A stretch of DNA of 42,082 bases from Rhizophagus prolifer. Its lineage: Eukaryota > Glomeromycota > Glomeromycetes > Glomerales > Glomeraceae. The stretch spans positions 1 to 42,082 of the forward strand of contig NQWY01000006.1 of NCBI GenBank assembly GCA_019425655.1, written 5' to 3'. The notes below the pieces were generated by a model. The model was not told the DNA's origin and searched no databases. It saw only the letters and a list, made by a program, of their open reading frames with translations. Position 1 is the stretch's first letter. Each line of letters opens with the position of its first letter. Position numbers and translations under genes: made by a program. This document shows positions 1 through 8,583 of the stretch, piece by piece.

Positions 1-120
1 CACATTAAACCAAGCGGTTATTGCGCAACCAAGGTTTGCTCTTTGTGAAAGTTTTTATCGATTAAAATGAAGCTATTACCTGAGACCTATAATCTGCCAC
101 CTGAACCTTATATACAACCT
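1..120 (+). other. rRNA operon spacer upstream of 5S rRNA
   Basis: This stretch has no open reading frame and lies directly upstream of a 5S rRNA gene, so it is most likely the 23S-5S spacer, perhaps with the last bases of 23S rRNA. The conserved 3' end of 23S rRNA (a GGTACTAAT-like segment) is not visible, so I do not call 23S here. The rRNA operon probably extends beyond the left edge of the window. Confidence 0.6.
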
Positions 121-145
121 TTAGGGTGGTTTTAGCAGAGGGGCT

Positions 146-178
<33 letters not shown>

Positions 179-229
179 CCTCTAGCGCCGATGGTACTGC
201 GATAAGCGGGAGAGTAGGTCGCCGCCAGT
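121..229 (+). rRNA. rrf: 5S ribosomal RNA
   Basis: Structural RNA of the large ribosomal subunit. The diagnostic blocks are in order: GGGGCTCACCTGTTCCCATT, CCGAACACAGAAGTTAAGCC, GCGCCGATGGTACTGC and GGGAGAGTAGGTCGCCGCCA. The 5' end (GGGTGGT) pairs with the 3' end (GCCGCC) to close helix I. The length of about 109 nt is usual for Bacteroidota. Two terminators follow, as expected for the last gene of an rRNA operon. The exact ends are uncertain by a few bases. Confidence 0.95.
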
Positions 230-239
230 TTTTTTTTAA

Positions 240-270
240 ACCTTCATTCTTTTTTGAGTGAAGGTTTTTT
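240..270 (+). terminator. rho-independent terminator after 5S rRNA
   Basis: ACCTTCATTC pairs with GAGTGAAGGT (one G-T wobble) across a short T-rich loop and is followed by a run of T. It ends the rRNA operon. Confidence 0.85.
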
Positions 271-313
271 TATGCCTTATAGCTAAGTACTATCCTATAA
301 AATTTGTTTTAAC

Positions 314-345
314 AACCTCAATCAACTGAATGATTGAGGTTTTTT
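314..345 (+). terminator. second terminator after the rRNA operon
   Basis: AACCTCAATCA (314-324) pairs perfectly with TGATTGAGGTT (331-341) over a 6-nt loop, with T residues following. Both terminators are followed by the same bases, ATGCCTTATA, which suggests that one arose by duplication of the other. Confidence 0.8.
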
Positions 346-662
346 ATGCCTTATATATAGCCAAGACTGTATCTTTATACCAATAACTGATAACATTTTA
401 TTATTCCATCTGAGTATATTTGGAAGCCTAAAAACAATCTTTTTATTCAACGCACAAATCCGGCAGGCCATTCTTCTCTTTTTAACATTTATTATTAGAT
501 AATCTAGAATGGATTAATTGTAATTCTTTAGGTCAAGCATCAATCTTAAACTCAGAATAATCTATTATTTACTTACAAATCTGTTAATCTTTTGATAAAA
601 ATGTTGTTTTCATTTTTTTTGAATTCCTAATTAGATTATTTTTGCACAAATTAATTTTTAAA
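346..662 (+). other. gene-free region with candidate promoter
   Basis: I see no gene or RNA fold in this 317-base stretch. At its right end, TATTTTTG (637-644) fits the Bacteroidota -7 consensus TAnnTTTG and lies 18 bases before the ATG at 663. A TTTG occurs at 618-621, but the spacing of 15 is shorter than the usual 19, so the -33 element is doubtful. Confidence 0.45.
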
Positions 663-2159
663 ATGAAAAAATACTTATTTCTTCTTTTAATTTCTTTGCT
701 AGTGGTTTCTTGCTCCAAAGTTAAAGTTGAAGGAAATGTAAAAGGGGGTTCTCCTTTAGAAAGAATTGAATTTATTGAAGCTTCTGGTGTTGCAACACTA
801 CCACTGGTTAATATAGGTGTTGACGAAAAAGGTAATTTCAAAGGTGAATTCAAGGCTCCTAAGAATGGTATGTACGCAATGACTTATGCTGGAAAAATGA
901 ATTTCATTTACCTTAAAAAAGGCCAAACACTGAAAGTTTCCGGAGATGCTGCTACTTTTCCTGAGGTTTATAAAATTGAAGGCGATGCTAAGAAGAACAA
1001 CGATTTCATTACCGAAACTCAAAAGTATTTACAGACATATAGCTCGAAGCTAAATATGCAATTGCTTCAGAAAAAAGAATCCGATTTCTTAACTGAAATT
1101 AAAAAAGTATATTCTGATCTTGAAAAAAATCTAGATGAGACTGCTGATAAGATTGGTCCGGATAGCGACGTGGTAAAACTTAAAAAAGATGAATTAACAA
1201 CTAATATTCTTACATTTTTGGTTCAATATGAAGCGACTCATGGTCAAGCGGCTGGAGATCCTTCTTTCAAAGTTTCCAAGACATTCACTGACTACGAAAA
1301 ATCTTTGACTAAGAATAATGACAGAATGGTTGAAGAACTTCCTGTTTACAGAAACTATCTATTGAATAAACTTGGTCAGGATTTCCAAAACTTTGCTGTA
1401 AAACAAAAAGATAAAGATACAGCAAGCATGTCAACTATCTTTGCTAGATTTTTGGCTACAAATAAAGAAATGTCTCAAAAAACAAAAGATTATTTGTTAG
1501 CTTTTGTTATTGCCAAATTTGATCTTAATCCTTATACTTCTGAAGTAGAAAAGGTTAAGAAAGTTAGTGAAGAGTATATCAAAGATTCTGAAGTTAAAAA
1601 AGATTTGAACTCTGCTATCAACGCTGTATTCGGTTTGAAAAAAGGAGAAGAAGCTCCAAAAGTTAACTTTGTAAAATTAGATGGTAAATCTGGTAATTTA
1701 GAGTCTAATGGAAAACCAACTTTGGTAATGACCTATGCATCTTGGAATCCATATATTGGACAATCTACAATACCTGTTCTTAAGGAAGTTGTTAACTTCT
1801 ACAAATCAAAAGTTAATTTTGCATTTGTAAATGTTGATGATACGAAAGAGCAATTTACAAAAACTGCGAATGCAATGTTGAAAGGAATCCCTGGAACTAA
1901 TTATTATGCTGAAGGTGGATTGTCATCAGACTACGCTAAAAAATTCTTTATCTATGGATTCAAAATTCCTGGATTTTTTCTAATTGATAAAGATGGAAAA
2001 ATAGCCAGCCAAACTTTCTATAATTTAGGTGATGCTAAATTTGTGGAAGAGATGAATAAGATTTCTGGTTTGCAGGCGCCTTCTGTTAATCCGCAGGTTC
2101 AACTTCAAAACGATTTGTTGCAACAGAATCCAAAAGCTGATTCTGCAAAAACGAAATAA
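663..2159 (+). CDS. thioredoxin-fold (TlpA/AhpC-like) lipoprotein without redox cysteines
   Basis: This 498-aa protein starts with a lipoprotein signal (MKKYLFLLLISLLVVSC, lipidated Cys at residue 17). The start at 663 is chosen because the reading frame further upstream has only a TTG and would bury the signal peptide. The middle is charged and helical, like the N-terminal part of Bacteroidota TlpA-like proteins. The last ~160 residues form a thioredoxin fold: a GEEAPKVNFVKLDGK opening, a strand ending YASWNPYIGQ, and the cis-Pro region KIPGFFLIDKDGKI. Where TlpA relatives carry CxxC after the Trp, this protein has NPYI, so it cannot act as a thiol oxidoreductase. It is probably anchored in the outer or inner membrane facing the periplasm, with a structural or binding role. 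The rlmD start lies three bases after its stop, so the two may be co-transcribed. Confidence 0.8.
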   Translation: MKKYLFLLLISLLVVSCSKVKVEGNVKGGSPLERIEFIEASGVATLPLVNIGVDEKGNFKGEFKAPKNGMYAMTYAGKMNFIYLKKGQTLKVSGDAATFPEVYKIEGDAKKNNDFITETQKYLQTYSSKLNMQLLQKKESDFLTEIKKVYSDLEKNLDETADKIGPDSDVVKLKKDELTTNILTFLVQYEATHGQAAGDPSFKVSKTFTDYEKSLTKNNDRMVEELPVYRNYLLNKLGQDFQNFAVKQKDKDTASMSTIFARFLATNKEMSQKTKDYLLAFVIAKFDLNPYTSEVEKVKKVSEEYIKDSEVKKDLNSAINAVFGLKKGEEAPKVNFVKLDGKSGNLESNGKPTLVMTYASWNPYIGQSTIPVLKEVVNFYKSKVNFAFVNVDDTKEQFTKTANAMLKGIPGTNYYAEGGLSSDYAKKFFIYGFKIPGFFLIDKDGKIASQTFYNLGDAKFVEEMNKISGLQAPSVNPQVQLQNDLLQQNPKADSAKTK

Positions 2160-2162
2160 TCA

Positions 2163-3572
2163 ATGAGGAACAAAAAAAAGAATCAAATTCTTGAAAATAT
2201 CAGACTCCTTTCTGCCGGTGCGAAAGGAGTTTCTGTTGGTAAAACGGAACTCGGAAAAACGGTTTTGGTTTCCGGAGCAGTTCCTGGTGATTTGGTAAAT
2301 GTAAGAGTTAAGAAATCAAAGAGTAACTATTTCGAAGGCGAAGCAATTGAGATATTAGAATATTCCCAAGACAGAGAGGAACCAAAATGTGTTCATTTCG
2401 GGACATGTGGCGGCTGTAAATGGCAAAACATTGCTTACGAAAAACAACTCGAGTTCAAGCATAACGAAGTTGTTAATAATATTACAAGGATTGGTGGCGT
2501 TTCAGGTTTTGATATCATTCCTATTTTAGGATCAGAAGAACAATACTTCTATAGAAATAAGATGGAATTTTCTTTTTCTAATGCCCGTTGGTTGACGCAA
2601 TACGAAATCAGCTCAGAAGAAAATTTCGGAAACAAAGATGCTTTAGGATTTCATATTCCGGGGATGTGGAGCAAAATTCTTGATCTTAAAGAATGTTTCC
2701 TTCAGGAAGATCCATCGGATCAGATCAGATTAGCAGTGAAAAAATATGCTGTTGATCATGGTTTGGAATTTTATGATGTAAAAGCTCAGGAAGGATTTTT
2801 AAGAACATTGATGCTCCGCCAGAACTCTAAAGGCGAATGGATGATTCTCTTCCAATTGTATAAGGAAATGAAAGCTGAGAGAATCCAATTATTCGATTTT
2901 CTTTTAAGCCAATTCCCTCAGATCAAAACTTTGGTATTTGCAATTAATCCAAAAGGAAATGACAGCATCTACGACCTGGATATCCAGACTTACTTCGGAG
3001 AAGGCTTTCTATATGAAGAAATGGATGGTTTAAAATTCAAAATCGGACCGAAATCTTTCTTCCAGACCAACTATCGCCAAGCTTTAGAACTATACAGAAA
3101 AACACTTGAATTTGCTGAATTAACGGGTGATCAAGTGGTTTATGATTTATATACAGGAACCGGTACAATTGCACAGTATGTAGCAAGAAATGCAAAACAT
3201 GTGATAGGAATCGAAGCCGTGCAGGAAGCGATTGATGCGGCTATAGAACATGCTGAATTGAATGGCCTTAATAACACAACATTCTATGCCGGTGATATGA
3301 AAAACGTCTTCAATGATGAGTTTTTGGAAAATCATCCCAAAGCAGATGTTTTGATTACAGATCCTCCAAGAGATGGCATGCATCAGAAAGTGGTTGAACA
3401 GATCCTCAAATTATCTCCGGAAAGAATCGTGTATGTAAGTTGCAACTCTGCGACACAAGCGAGAGATATTGCATTGATGAAAGATGATTATGAATTGGTG
3501 AAGATTCTTCCCGTTGATATGTTCCCACAAACGCATCACGTGGAGAATATTGCATTGCTAATCAAAAAATAA
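2163..3572 (+). CDS. rlmD: 23S rRNA (uracil-C5)-methyltransferase RlmD
   Basis: SAM-dependent methyltransferase of the RumA/TrmA family, expected to methylate U1939 of 23S rRNA. At 469 aa it has the full architecture: an N-terminal TRAM-like RNA-binding domain (about 10-65), a [4Fe-4S] site made by C76, C82, C85 and C178, a SAM-binding loop YDLYTGTGTIAQ (327-338), the DPPR motif (400-403) and the catalytic cysteine C427 in YVSCNSATQARD. The start follows the previous stop by only three bases. Some family members in this phylum methylate U747 or tRNA instead, so the exact target uridine is an inference from similarity to RlmD. Confidence 0.93.
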   Translation: MRNKKKNQILENIRLLSAGAKGVSVGKTELGKTVLVSGAVPGDLVNVRVKKSKSNYFEGEAIEILEYSQDREEPKCVHFGTCGGCKWQNIAYEKQLEFKHNEVVNNITRIGGVSGFDIIPILGSEEQYFYRNKMEFSFSNARWLTQYEISSEENFGNKDALGFHIPGMWSKILDLKECFLQEDPSDQIRLAVKKYAVDHGLEFYDVKAQEGFLRTLMLRQNSKGEWMILFQLYKEMKAERIQLFDFLLSQFPQIKTLVFAINPKGNDSIYDLDIQTYFGEGFLYEEMDGLKFKIGPKSFFQTNYRQALELYRKTLEFAELTGDQVVYDLYTGTGTIAQYVARNAKHVIGIEAVQEAIDAAIEHAELNGLNNTTFYAGDMKNVFNDEFLENHPKADVLITDPPRDGMHQKVVEQILKLSPERIVYVSCNSATQARDIALMKDDYELVKILPVDMFPQTHHVENIALLIKK

Positions 3573-3606
3573 GATTTAATTTTAGTCTAAATTCTACGAT
3601 CAGATA

Positions 3607-4092
3607 ATGAAGAATTTAATATTATTTTTCGGATTTCTATTACTTCTTACCAGTTGCGGAGGAGACGATGATATTTGTCTGAGTGCTGACTCTACACCAA
3701 GATTAAAACTTAAATTTAAAAGTGCAGCCAATACAAATAGTAATCAATTGATTGAAGTTGATACATTGTATGTAGATGTAGATTACGGTAAAACCAATTT
3801 AACCAATATCATAACAGCCCAGGCTAATGTAGATTCTATTTTTGTTCCGATGAGAGTAGATGATGTTCAGTACACAGATGTCTATTTCAGAACAAGAAAA
3901 AATGGTCCAAGGAGCAAGATGAGAGTCAGTTATATAACAAAACCCATCTATGTTTCGCCGGCTTGCGGTTATAAGATTAATTACGAGAACCTGAATGCAG
4001 AGCTTTTGGAAAGTAATCCTGTACAAAATGTTGAATCCAATCATACCTCATTAACTGATGAAAGTAGAATCAATTTTTATCTGCGCTTTTAG
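3607..4092 (+). CDS. DUF6452-type lipoprotein
   Basis: A 161-aa predicted lipoprotein: MKNLILFFGFLLLLTSCGG gives a clear lipobox with Cys at residue 17, followed by a GDDD spacer. The mature part is rich in beta-strand-like alternation (LKLKFKS, LYVDVDYG, DVYFRTR) and keeps two further cysteines, one near the start of the mature protein and one in SPACGYKINYE. From memory it matches the DUF6452 family, found in Flavobacteriia between rlmD and a DUF6048 gene, which is the arrangement here. Its end overlaps the next gene by 35 bases, pointing to translational coupling. The function is unknown; an envelope role is inferred from the signal. Confidence 0.8.
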   Translation: MKNLILFFGFLLLLTSCGGDDDICLSADSTPRLKLKFKSAANTNSNQLIEVDTLYVDVDYGKTNLTNIITAQANVDSIFVPMRVDDVQYTDVYFRTRKNGPRSKMRVSYITKPIYVSPACGYKINYENLNAELLESNPVQNVESNHTSLTDESRINFYLRF

Positions 4093-4726
4093 TGTGTTTT
4101 CTATTTTTGGATTTGCCCAGCAAAAACAAGACGAGAAAAAACAGGATTCTGTAAAATGGAAATATACACCCAACTTTACTGTTGGAGTGGATGCTCTCAA
4201 CTTAGGAACAGGTTTTTTCGGTGATAGAAAACTATATCAGGGATTTATTTCCAGTAGGATCAATAAAAAAGTCCATGCCATTATCGATTTGGGCTATGAT
4301 AAAAATGTCTATCAGAAAAACGGTTACGATGCCAAAGCAGACGGATTATTCGCTAAGATTGGAGGGTTTTATATGTTGACAATGGATCCGGAGAACCAGC
4401 TTAATGGTTTCTATGCTGGAGCCAAATTAGCCGCAAGTTTTTATTCCCAGGAATATATGGCCATTCCTGTAAAAGGACAATATTCCGAAGGAGTGACAGT
4501 TGCCTTTGATCCATCAACTCAAAGCAGTTATTGGATAGAAGCGTCCTTGGGTGCAAGAGTTCAGGTTTTTGAAAGCAATTTCTTTCTTGATGTTAACGTG
4601 CAGCCAAGATATCTGGCCTACACCACGAAACAGGAAGAGATTACGCCAATGATTGTTCCTGGTTTCGGAAGAAGTTCGGGGAATTTCAATATGGGGTTCA
4701 GCTGGAGCTTAGCATATAAATTTTAA
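4058..4726 (+). CDS. DUF6048-type outer-membrane beta-barrel protein
   Basis: A 222-aa protein with a Sec signal (FICAFSVFSIFGFAQQ, cleavage after FAQ) and alternating aromatic/hydrophobic strands typical of a small outer-membrane barrel (KWKYTPNFTVGVDALNLG, AKIGGFYMLTMD, GFYAGAKLAASF). It ends MGFSWSLAYKF, a C-terminal aromatic residue as used for barrel insertion. The start lies inside the preceding lipoprotein gene in another frame. Recognition as DUF6048 rests on memory and on the neighbour pair. It may form a complex with the DUF6452 lipoprotein; function unknown. Confidence 0.8.
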   Translation: MKVESIFICAFSVFSIFGFAQQKQDEKKQDSVKWKYTPNFTVGVDALNLGTGFFGDRKLYQGFISSRINKKVHAIIDLGYDKNVYQKNGYDAKADGLFAKIGGFYMLTMDPENQLNGFYAGAKLAASFYSQEYMAIPVKGQYSEGVTVAFDPSTQSSYWIEASLGARVQVFESNFFLDVNVQPRYLAYTTKQEEITPMIVPGFGRSSGNFNMGFSWSLAYKF

Positions 4727-4730
4727 TTTT

Positions 4731-4842
4731 CAGGAGCTTAATCCCGCTTTCCGCTCATACTCCTCGTGCCAATACTTGCCAGCAGCAGAAACCCGGCAGC
4801 TTTCCGGTCCAACTGCGGGGTAACCGCTACAATCGGGGCTAG
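4731..4842 (+). ncRNA. structured intergenic RNA, Flavo-1-like
   Basis: A 112-base GC-rich patch sits between two genes in an otherwise AT-rich setting. CCCG (4743-4746) pairs with CGGG (4834-4837), and AGC (4735-4737) with GCT (4838-4840), giving a closing helix with an internal TTAAT bulge. CCCGGCAG (4792-4799) faces CTGCGGGG (4813-4820) with one mismatch, forming an inner hairpin. The conserved-looking edges GGAGC...CCCGCT.TCCGC and CGCTACAATCGGGGCTAG resemble a repeated flavobacterial intergenic motif I associate with the Flavo-1 RNA. The strand is chosen from the direction of that consensus. The identity is from memory; the pairings are seen directly. Confidence 0.6.
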
Positions 4843-4874
4843 TTTGCAATTCTATACCAATTCTGTATTAATCG

Positions 4875-4911
4875 AAAAAGCCTTGTCGGAGTCGATCCGG
4901 CAAGGCTTTTT
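4875..4911. terminator. bidirectional terminator between convergent genes
   Basis: AAAAGCCTTGTCGGA (4875-4889) pairs perfectly with TCCGGCAAGGCTTTT (4896-4910) apart from one G-T type position. The A run on one side and the T run on the other let it end both the rightward unit and the leftward sppA transcript. Confidence 0.85.
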
Positions 4912-4929
4912 CATTTGATAGATGTCCTA

Positions 4930-6675
4930 TTAATTAATTTTAATACTGAATGGATTTTCCATCACCACAGCAGATTTGGTATCAGGGTCTGTGATATGTT
5001 GGAAAATTTTGAAATTTTCTTTTCCAAGCTTATTTTTGATCAGTCTTGTTGAGAAATCTTCCTCAGTTTCAGAAGAGAATATCTGCTCAAATTTTGAAAC
5101 TTTGGAAGGATAGGAAGATACATTATAAGTTTTAAGATTTGCAGATTTAGCCGCAAACTTGATGGCATCTTGCAACGATCCCAATTCATCAACCAAACCG
5201 ATTTGTTTTGCTCTCACACCGGACCATACTCTTCCGCCACCGATCGCGTCAATCTCTTCAAAAGATTTTTTTCTGTTTTGTGTTACAAAATGTACGAAAC
5301 GCTGGTAAGTAGATTCCACGCTTCTTGTCATAATATTCAATGTTCCCGGACTCAAACCATTAATAGCCGAGATCATATTAGAATTGGCATTAGTAGAGAC
5401 CACATCGCTTCTGATCCCATTTTTCTCTGCTAGATCCTTGAAATATGGAATGACTCCAAAAACACCAATTGATCCCGTTAAAGTGTTAGGTTCTGAGAAG
5501 ATTTTGTCAGCACCCATCGCAATGTAATAACCTCCGGAAGCAGCGTAATCACCAAAAGAAACTATAACAGGTTTTTTACGTTTTAGTTGTTGCATTTCAA
5601 AAAGAATCTCATCAGATGCATTGGCGCTTCCTCCCGGAGAATTGATTCTGAAAACGACAGCTTTCACATCATCATCTTTTTGAAGCTTTTTAATTTCTTT
5701 TATAAAGCTATCAGAGTAGATCCCATCGTAACCTTTACCATTATAGATAGCTCCGGATGCATACAAGATTGCAATCTTTTTACCGTCATGATCCTGATCA
5801 ACAGATTCCGAATATTTAGCAAAAGATATTTTATTCAGTTTTTTGTCCTTATCGATGTTCAGTTTTTTCTTGATGATATTATCGTACTCAGATTTCTGAA
5901 TCAGTTGATCTGCCAATTTATATTGCAGGCTAAGATTCGGAAGATAACTGTATAAGCTGTCAGTGATCGTATTAAGTTCAGCTAAAGGGATTTTCCTTGA
6001 ACCAGAAATTTTAGTCGAAGTATTGGACCAGATGTCATTTAACAAAGTCGAGAGCTGTTCTTTATTTTCAGGTGAGATTTCATCCCTTAAAAAAGGTTCA
6101 ACCGCTGCTTTGAATTTCCCGTGACGTATTACCTGGATTCCGATTCCGTATTTTTCAGCAAAGTTTTTGAAAAACGTTACTTCTGTAGAAAGTCCTTTCA
6201 ATTCAATTAGGCCGGCTGGATTCAGATAATATTTATCCGCTACCGAACCCAGGTAATAAGCACCTTGAGAAACGGTGTTCCCATAAGCATATACAAATTT
6301 TCCACTTTTTTTAAAATCAATTAAGGCATTTCTGATATCATCCAACTGAGTGATCCCGGCGTTGATATTATCCATTTCCAAACTGATTCCTTTGATTTTA
6401 TTATCTGTCTTTGCATTATTTATAGCCTGCAAAACATCATAAAGCAAGACGGCCTTTTGATCATTTTTGAAGGAAAAAATATCTTCCTGATCTTCGGAAG
6501 GACTGTCAATGATTTTTGTCTTGAGATCTAAAGTTAATACCGAATCAGATTTTACATCAGTTCCTCCGGAAACTGAAGATAAAATGAGAAATGCGATAAA
6601 AAACAAGAAAAATCCTGCAATGACAATAAAAATTGCAGTTAAATTTGCTAAAACTATTTTGAAAAAACTTTTCAT
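4930..6675 (-). CDS. sppA: signal peptide peptidase SppA, 67K type
   Basis: Membrane-bound serine protease that degrades cleaved signal peptides at the cytoplasmic membrane. At 581 aa it is the long, duplicated form. One N-terminal membrane segment lies at about 8-33. Both S49 halves are present: the catalytic Lys is K189 in GKFKAAVEPF of the first half, and the nucleophile is S380 in YAASGGYYIA of the second. NSPGGSANASDEI (345-357) gives the oxyanion region. The ATG at 6675 lies 22 bases from the divergent folK start, so the two promoters must overlap or extend into the genes. A bidirectional terminator lies just past the stop. Confidence 0.95.
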   Translation of the reverse strand: MKSFFKIVLANLTAIFIVIAGFFLFFIAFLILSSVSGGTDVKSDSVLTLDLKTKIIDSPSEDQEDIFSFKNDQKAVLLYDVLQAINNAKTDNKIKGISLEMDNINAGITQLDDIRNALIDFKKSGKFVYAYGNTVSQGAYYLGSVADKYYLNPAGLIELKGLSTEVTFFKNFAEKYGIGIQVIRHGKFKAAVEPFLRDEISPENKEQLSTLLNDIWSNTSTKISGSRKIPLAELNTITDSLYSYLPNLSLQYKLADQLIQKSEYDNIIKKKLNIDKDKKLNKISFAKYSESVDQDHDGKKIAILYASGAIYNGKGYDGIYSDSFIKEIKKLQKDDDVKAVVFRINSPGGSANASDEILFEMQQLKRKKPVIVSFGDYAASGGYYIAMGADKIFSEPNTLTGSIGVFGVIPYFKDLAEKNGIRSDVVSTNANSNMISAINGLSPGTLNIMTRSVESTYQRFVHFVTQNRKKSFEEIDAIGGGRVWSGVRAKQIGLVDELGSLQDAIKFAAKSANLKTYNVSSYPSKVSKFEQIFSSETEEDFSTRLIKNKLGKENFKIFQHITDPDTKSAVVMENPFSIKIN

Positions 6676-6697
6676 CTAAATAAATTATTTATTCTAT

Positions 6698-7114
6698 ATG
6701 TCGTACAATGATGTTATTTTGTTACTTGGAAGTAATATAAATAATCCCCCAAAAAATATTGAAATAGCCCTTGAAAATATAGAATCTAAGGTAGGTACAA
6801 TATTAACAAAATCTGAATTAATATTAACAAAACCTGTAGAATTTGAAAGTTCTAATATTTTTTGTAATATTGCAGTTAAATTAAAAACACAATCTTCACC
6901 TATAAAACTACTTTCTGAAGTTAAAGCTATTGAGAAAATGATGGGTCGAACAAACGATTCTTCAGCTATTGGAGCTTATCAGGATAGAATTATAGATATT
7001 GATATAATATTATATAACAATATAAAGTTTAGTTCTAAGAAGTTAATAATTCCTCATCAAAAAAATCTTTACGACAGAGATTTTGCAAAGGAACTCATTA
7101 ATAAAGTGAAATAA
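6698..7114 (+). CDS. folK: 2-amino-4-hydroxy-6-hydroxymethyldihydropteridine diphosphokinase
   Basis: FolK transfers pyrophosphate from ATP to hydroxymethyldihydropterin in folate synthesis. Visible marks are the opening VILLLGSNINNPPKN with the G-S-N turn, MMGR (81-84), and RIIDIDIILYNN, where D100 and D102 are the two magnesium-binding aspartates. At 138 aa it is shorter than the E. coli enzyme (about 158), mostly at the C-terminus, which is common in this phylum. The DNA is noticeably more AT-rich than its neighbours (many ATA and TTA codons). It is divergent from sppA and followed after 15 bases by an OmpA gene. Confidence 0.9.
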   Translation: MSYNDVILLLGSNINNPPKNIEIALENIESKVGTILTKSELILTKPVEFESSNIFCNIAVKLKTQSSPIKLLSEVKAIEKMMGRTNDSSAIGAYQDRIIDIDIILYNNIKFSSKKLIIPHQKNLYDRDFAKELINKVK

Positions 7115-7129
7115 ATTTTTATAACACAG

Positions 7130-8557
7130 ATGACTATGAAGAAAAAAATTTTACTATTCTTCCTATTACCAGTTCTTGGTCTATCCCAGACCAAAGAGGA
7201 AAACAGTAAGCCAGAAACACAACCGTTTAACAACAAAAGCCGACTTTTTAAAGATTGGTCTATTTCTGTTGGCGGAGGGGCAGCCTTTATGACAAACGCA
7301 GATCTAACTTCCTTTTATGATGGAAAAATCAACTGGGGTTGGAACGGTTATGTAAGTTTGGACAAACAAATTAGCCACACATTTGGATTGTCATTGATGT
7401 ATACACGTGGCCAGACCAATCAGAAAGCATATTTGAATGATGCGGCAGGAGTAGGACACGGCTATACAAAATTTGACCAGATCGCACTATTGGGTGATAT
7501 TAATTTTTCTAATCTGATGAGAAGAGTTGATAACAGATCAAGATTCAAGTGGGCTTTGCACGGTTATGCAGGAATTGGACTTACAGGTTACAAAACGTTT
7601 TTACAAGATAACAATGTATTGAGTAAATGGCCATTATACATAGAGCAAAAAATGGATATTGGTAGCTTTAGTTATATAGGTGGTGTAGGGTTAAAGTATA
7701 ATATTTCCCGATTACTTGATATTGAGCTGAGAGCATTATACCTTATCAGTGGTGATGAAGAATTTGATGGCGGCGGATGGTCCAGAAATGCAGCTCCGGG
7801 ATATAATTTAATTAATGATACATATTCTGATAATGCATGGTTATTCAATTTAGGATTATCATTTAAATTAGGTAAGCATCAAGATCATCTTCGTTGGGTA
7901 GATCCATTGCAGGATGCTTATACAAAAGCGGCTAATCTGGAAGAGCAGTTCAAAGATTTCAAAGTTTGTGAAAAAGGAGATCAGGATAATGATGGCGTTT
8001 GTGATGATTGGGATAGACAGCTAGATACTCCTGCAGGTGCCAGAGTTGACGGTGCGGGTGTTGCTTTGGACACTGATTTGGATGGAGTTATAGATTTGAA
8101 TGACAAATGTGTAACTGTGCCAGGACCTATACAAAATAATGGATGTCCGGTAGAAGCTACCCCTCAGGTATTACCAGTCAAAGAAATAGCAATTGATGAA
8201 ATTAATAAGTATTTCAATGGAATTGAGTTTGAACTGAACAAGGATGTAATTAGACCAAAATCCTACCCGGATCTTGATAAGGCTGCTGATATAATAAAAA
8301 CATTAGGAGGAGATAGTCAATTTATTGTTGTTGGTGCTACTGACAGTAGAGGATCGGCACAATATAATAAAAAATTATCCCAAGCTAGAGCAAATGCAGT
8401 TTTAAATTATTTGATAAATAAAGGTGTCTCTCCGAATGTGCTATTGGCAGAAGGAAGAGGAAAAGAAGATCTTAAATATACCGAATGTGACCCTGCAACA
8501 AAATGCCCGGAGTGGAAAAATGAAGCTAATAGAAGGGTATATTTTGTAGCAAAATAA
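7130..8557 (+). CDS. OmpA-family outer-membrane protein with TSP3 repeats (first paralogue)
   Basis: A 475-aa envelope protein. The signal peptide is KKKILLFFLLPVLGLSQ; ATGs at 7130 and 7136 are both possible and differ by two residues. Residues ~45-255 form a beta-barrel with repeated aromatic strands ending LFNLGLSFKLGKH. Residues ~283-345 hold calcium-type thrombospondin-3 repeats (DNDGVCDDWD, DLDGVIDLNDKC). The last ~115 residues are an OmpA peptidoglycan-binding domain (FELNKDVIRP, VVGATDSRGSAQYNKKLSQ, RRVYF) with a Cys pair in TECDPATKCPEW. It probably anchors the outer membrane to peptidoglycan. The next gene is a close paralogue 26 bases downstream, so they form one transcription unit. 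Confidence 0.9.
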   Translation: MTMKKKILLFFLLPVLGLSQTKEENSKPETQPFNNKSRLFKDWSISVGGGAAFMTNADLTSFYDGKINWGWNGYVSLDKQISHTFGLSLMYTRGQTNQKAYLNDAAGVGHGYTKFDQIALLGDINFSNLMRRVDNRSRFKWALHGYAGIGLTGYKTFLQDNNVLSKWPLYIEQKMDIGSFSYIGGVGLKYNISRLLDIELRALYLISGDEEFDGGGWSRNAAPGYNLINDTYSDNAWLFNLGLSFKLGKHQDHLRWVDPLQDAYTKAANLEEQFKDFKVCEKGDQDNDGVCDDWDRQLDTPAGARVDGAGVALDTDLDGVIDLNDKCVTVPGPIQNNGCPVEATPQVLPVKEIAIDEINKYFNGIEFELNKDVIRPKSYPDLDKAADIIKTLGGDSQFIVVGATDSRGSAQYNKKLSQARANAVLNYLINKGVSPNVLLAEGRGKEDLKYTECDPATKCPEWKNEANRRVYFVAK

Positions 8558-8583
8558 TAAACTAGAAAAAAACATTAAAAAAT

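Noticed and set aside
1-120. 3' end of 23S rRNA
   Set aside because: The conserved terminal block is not visible, so only a spacer is called.
642-662. Upstream TTG start for the first lipoprotein
   Set aside because: It lies in the probable -7 element and would put seven extra residues ahead of the signal peptide.
4731-4842. Riboswitch for the downstream gene
   Set aside because: The gene on its right is on the opposite strand and converges on it, so it cannot be a leader for that gene.
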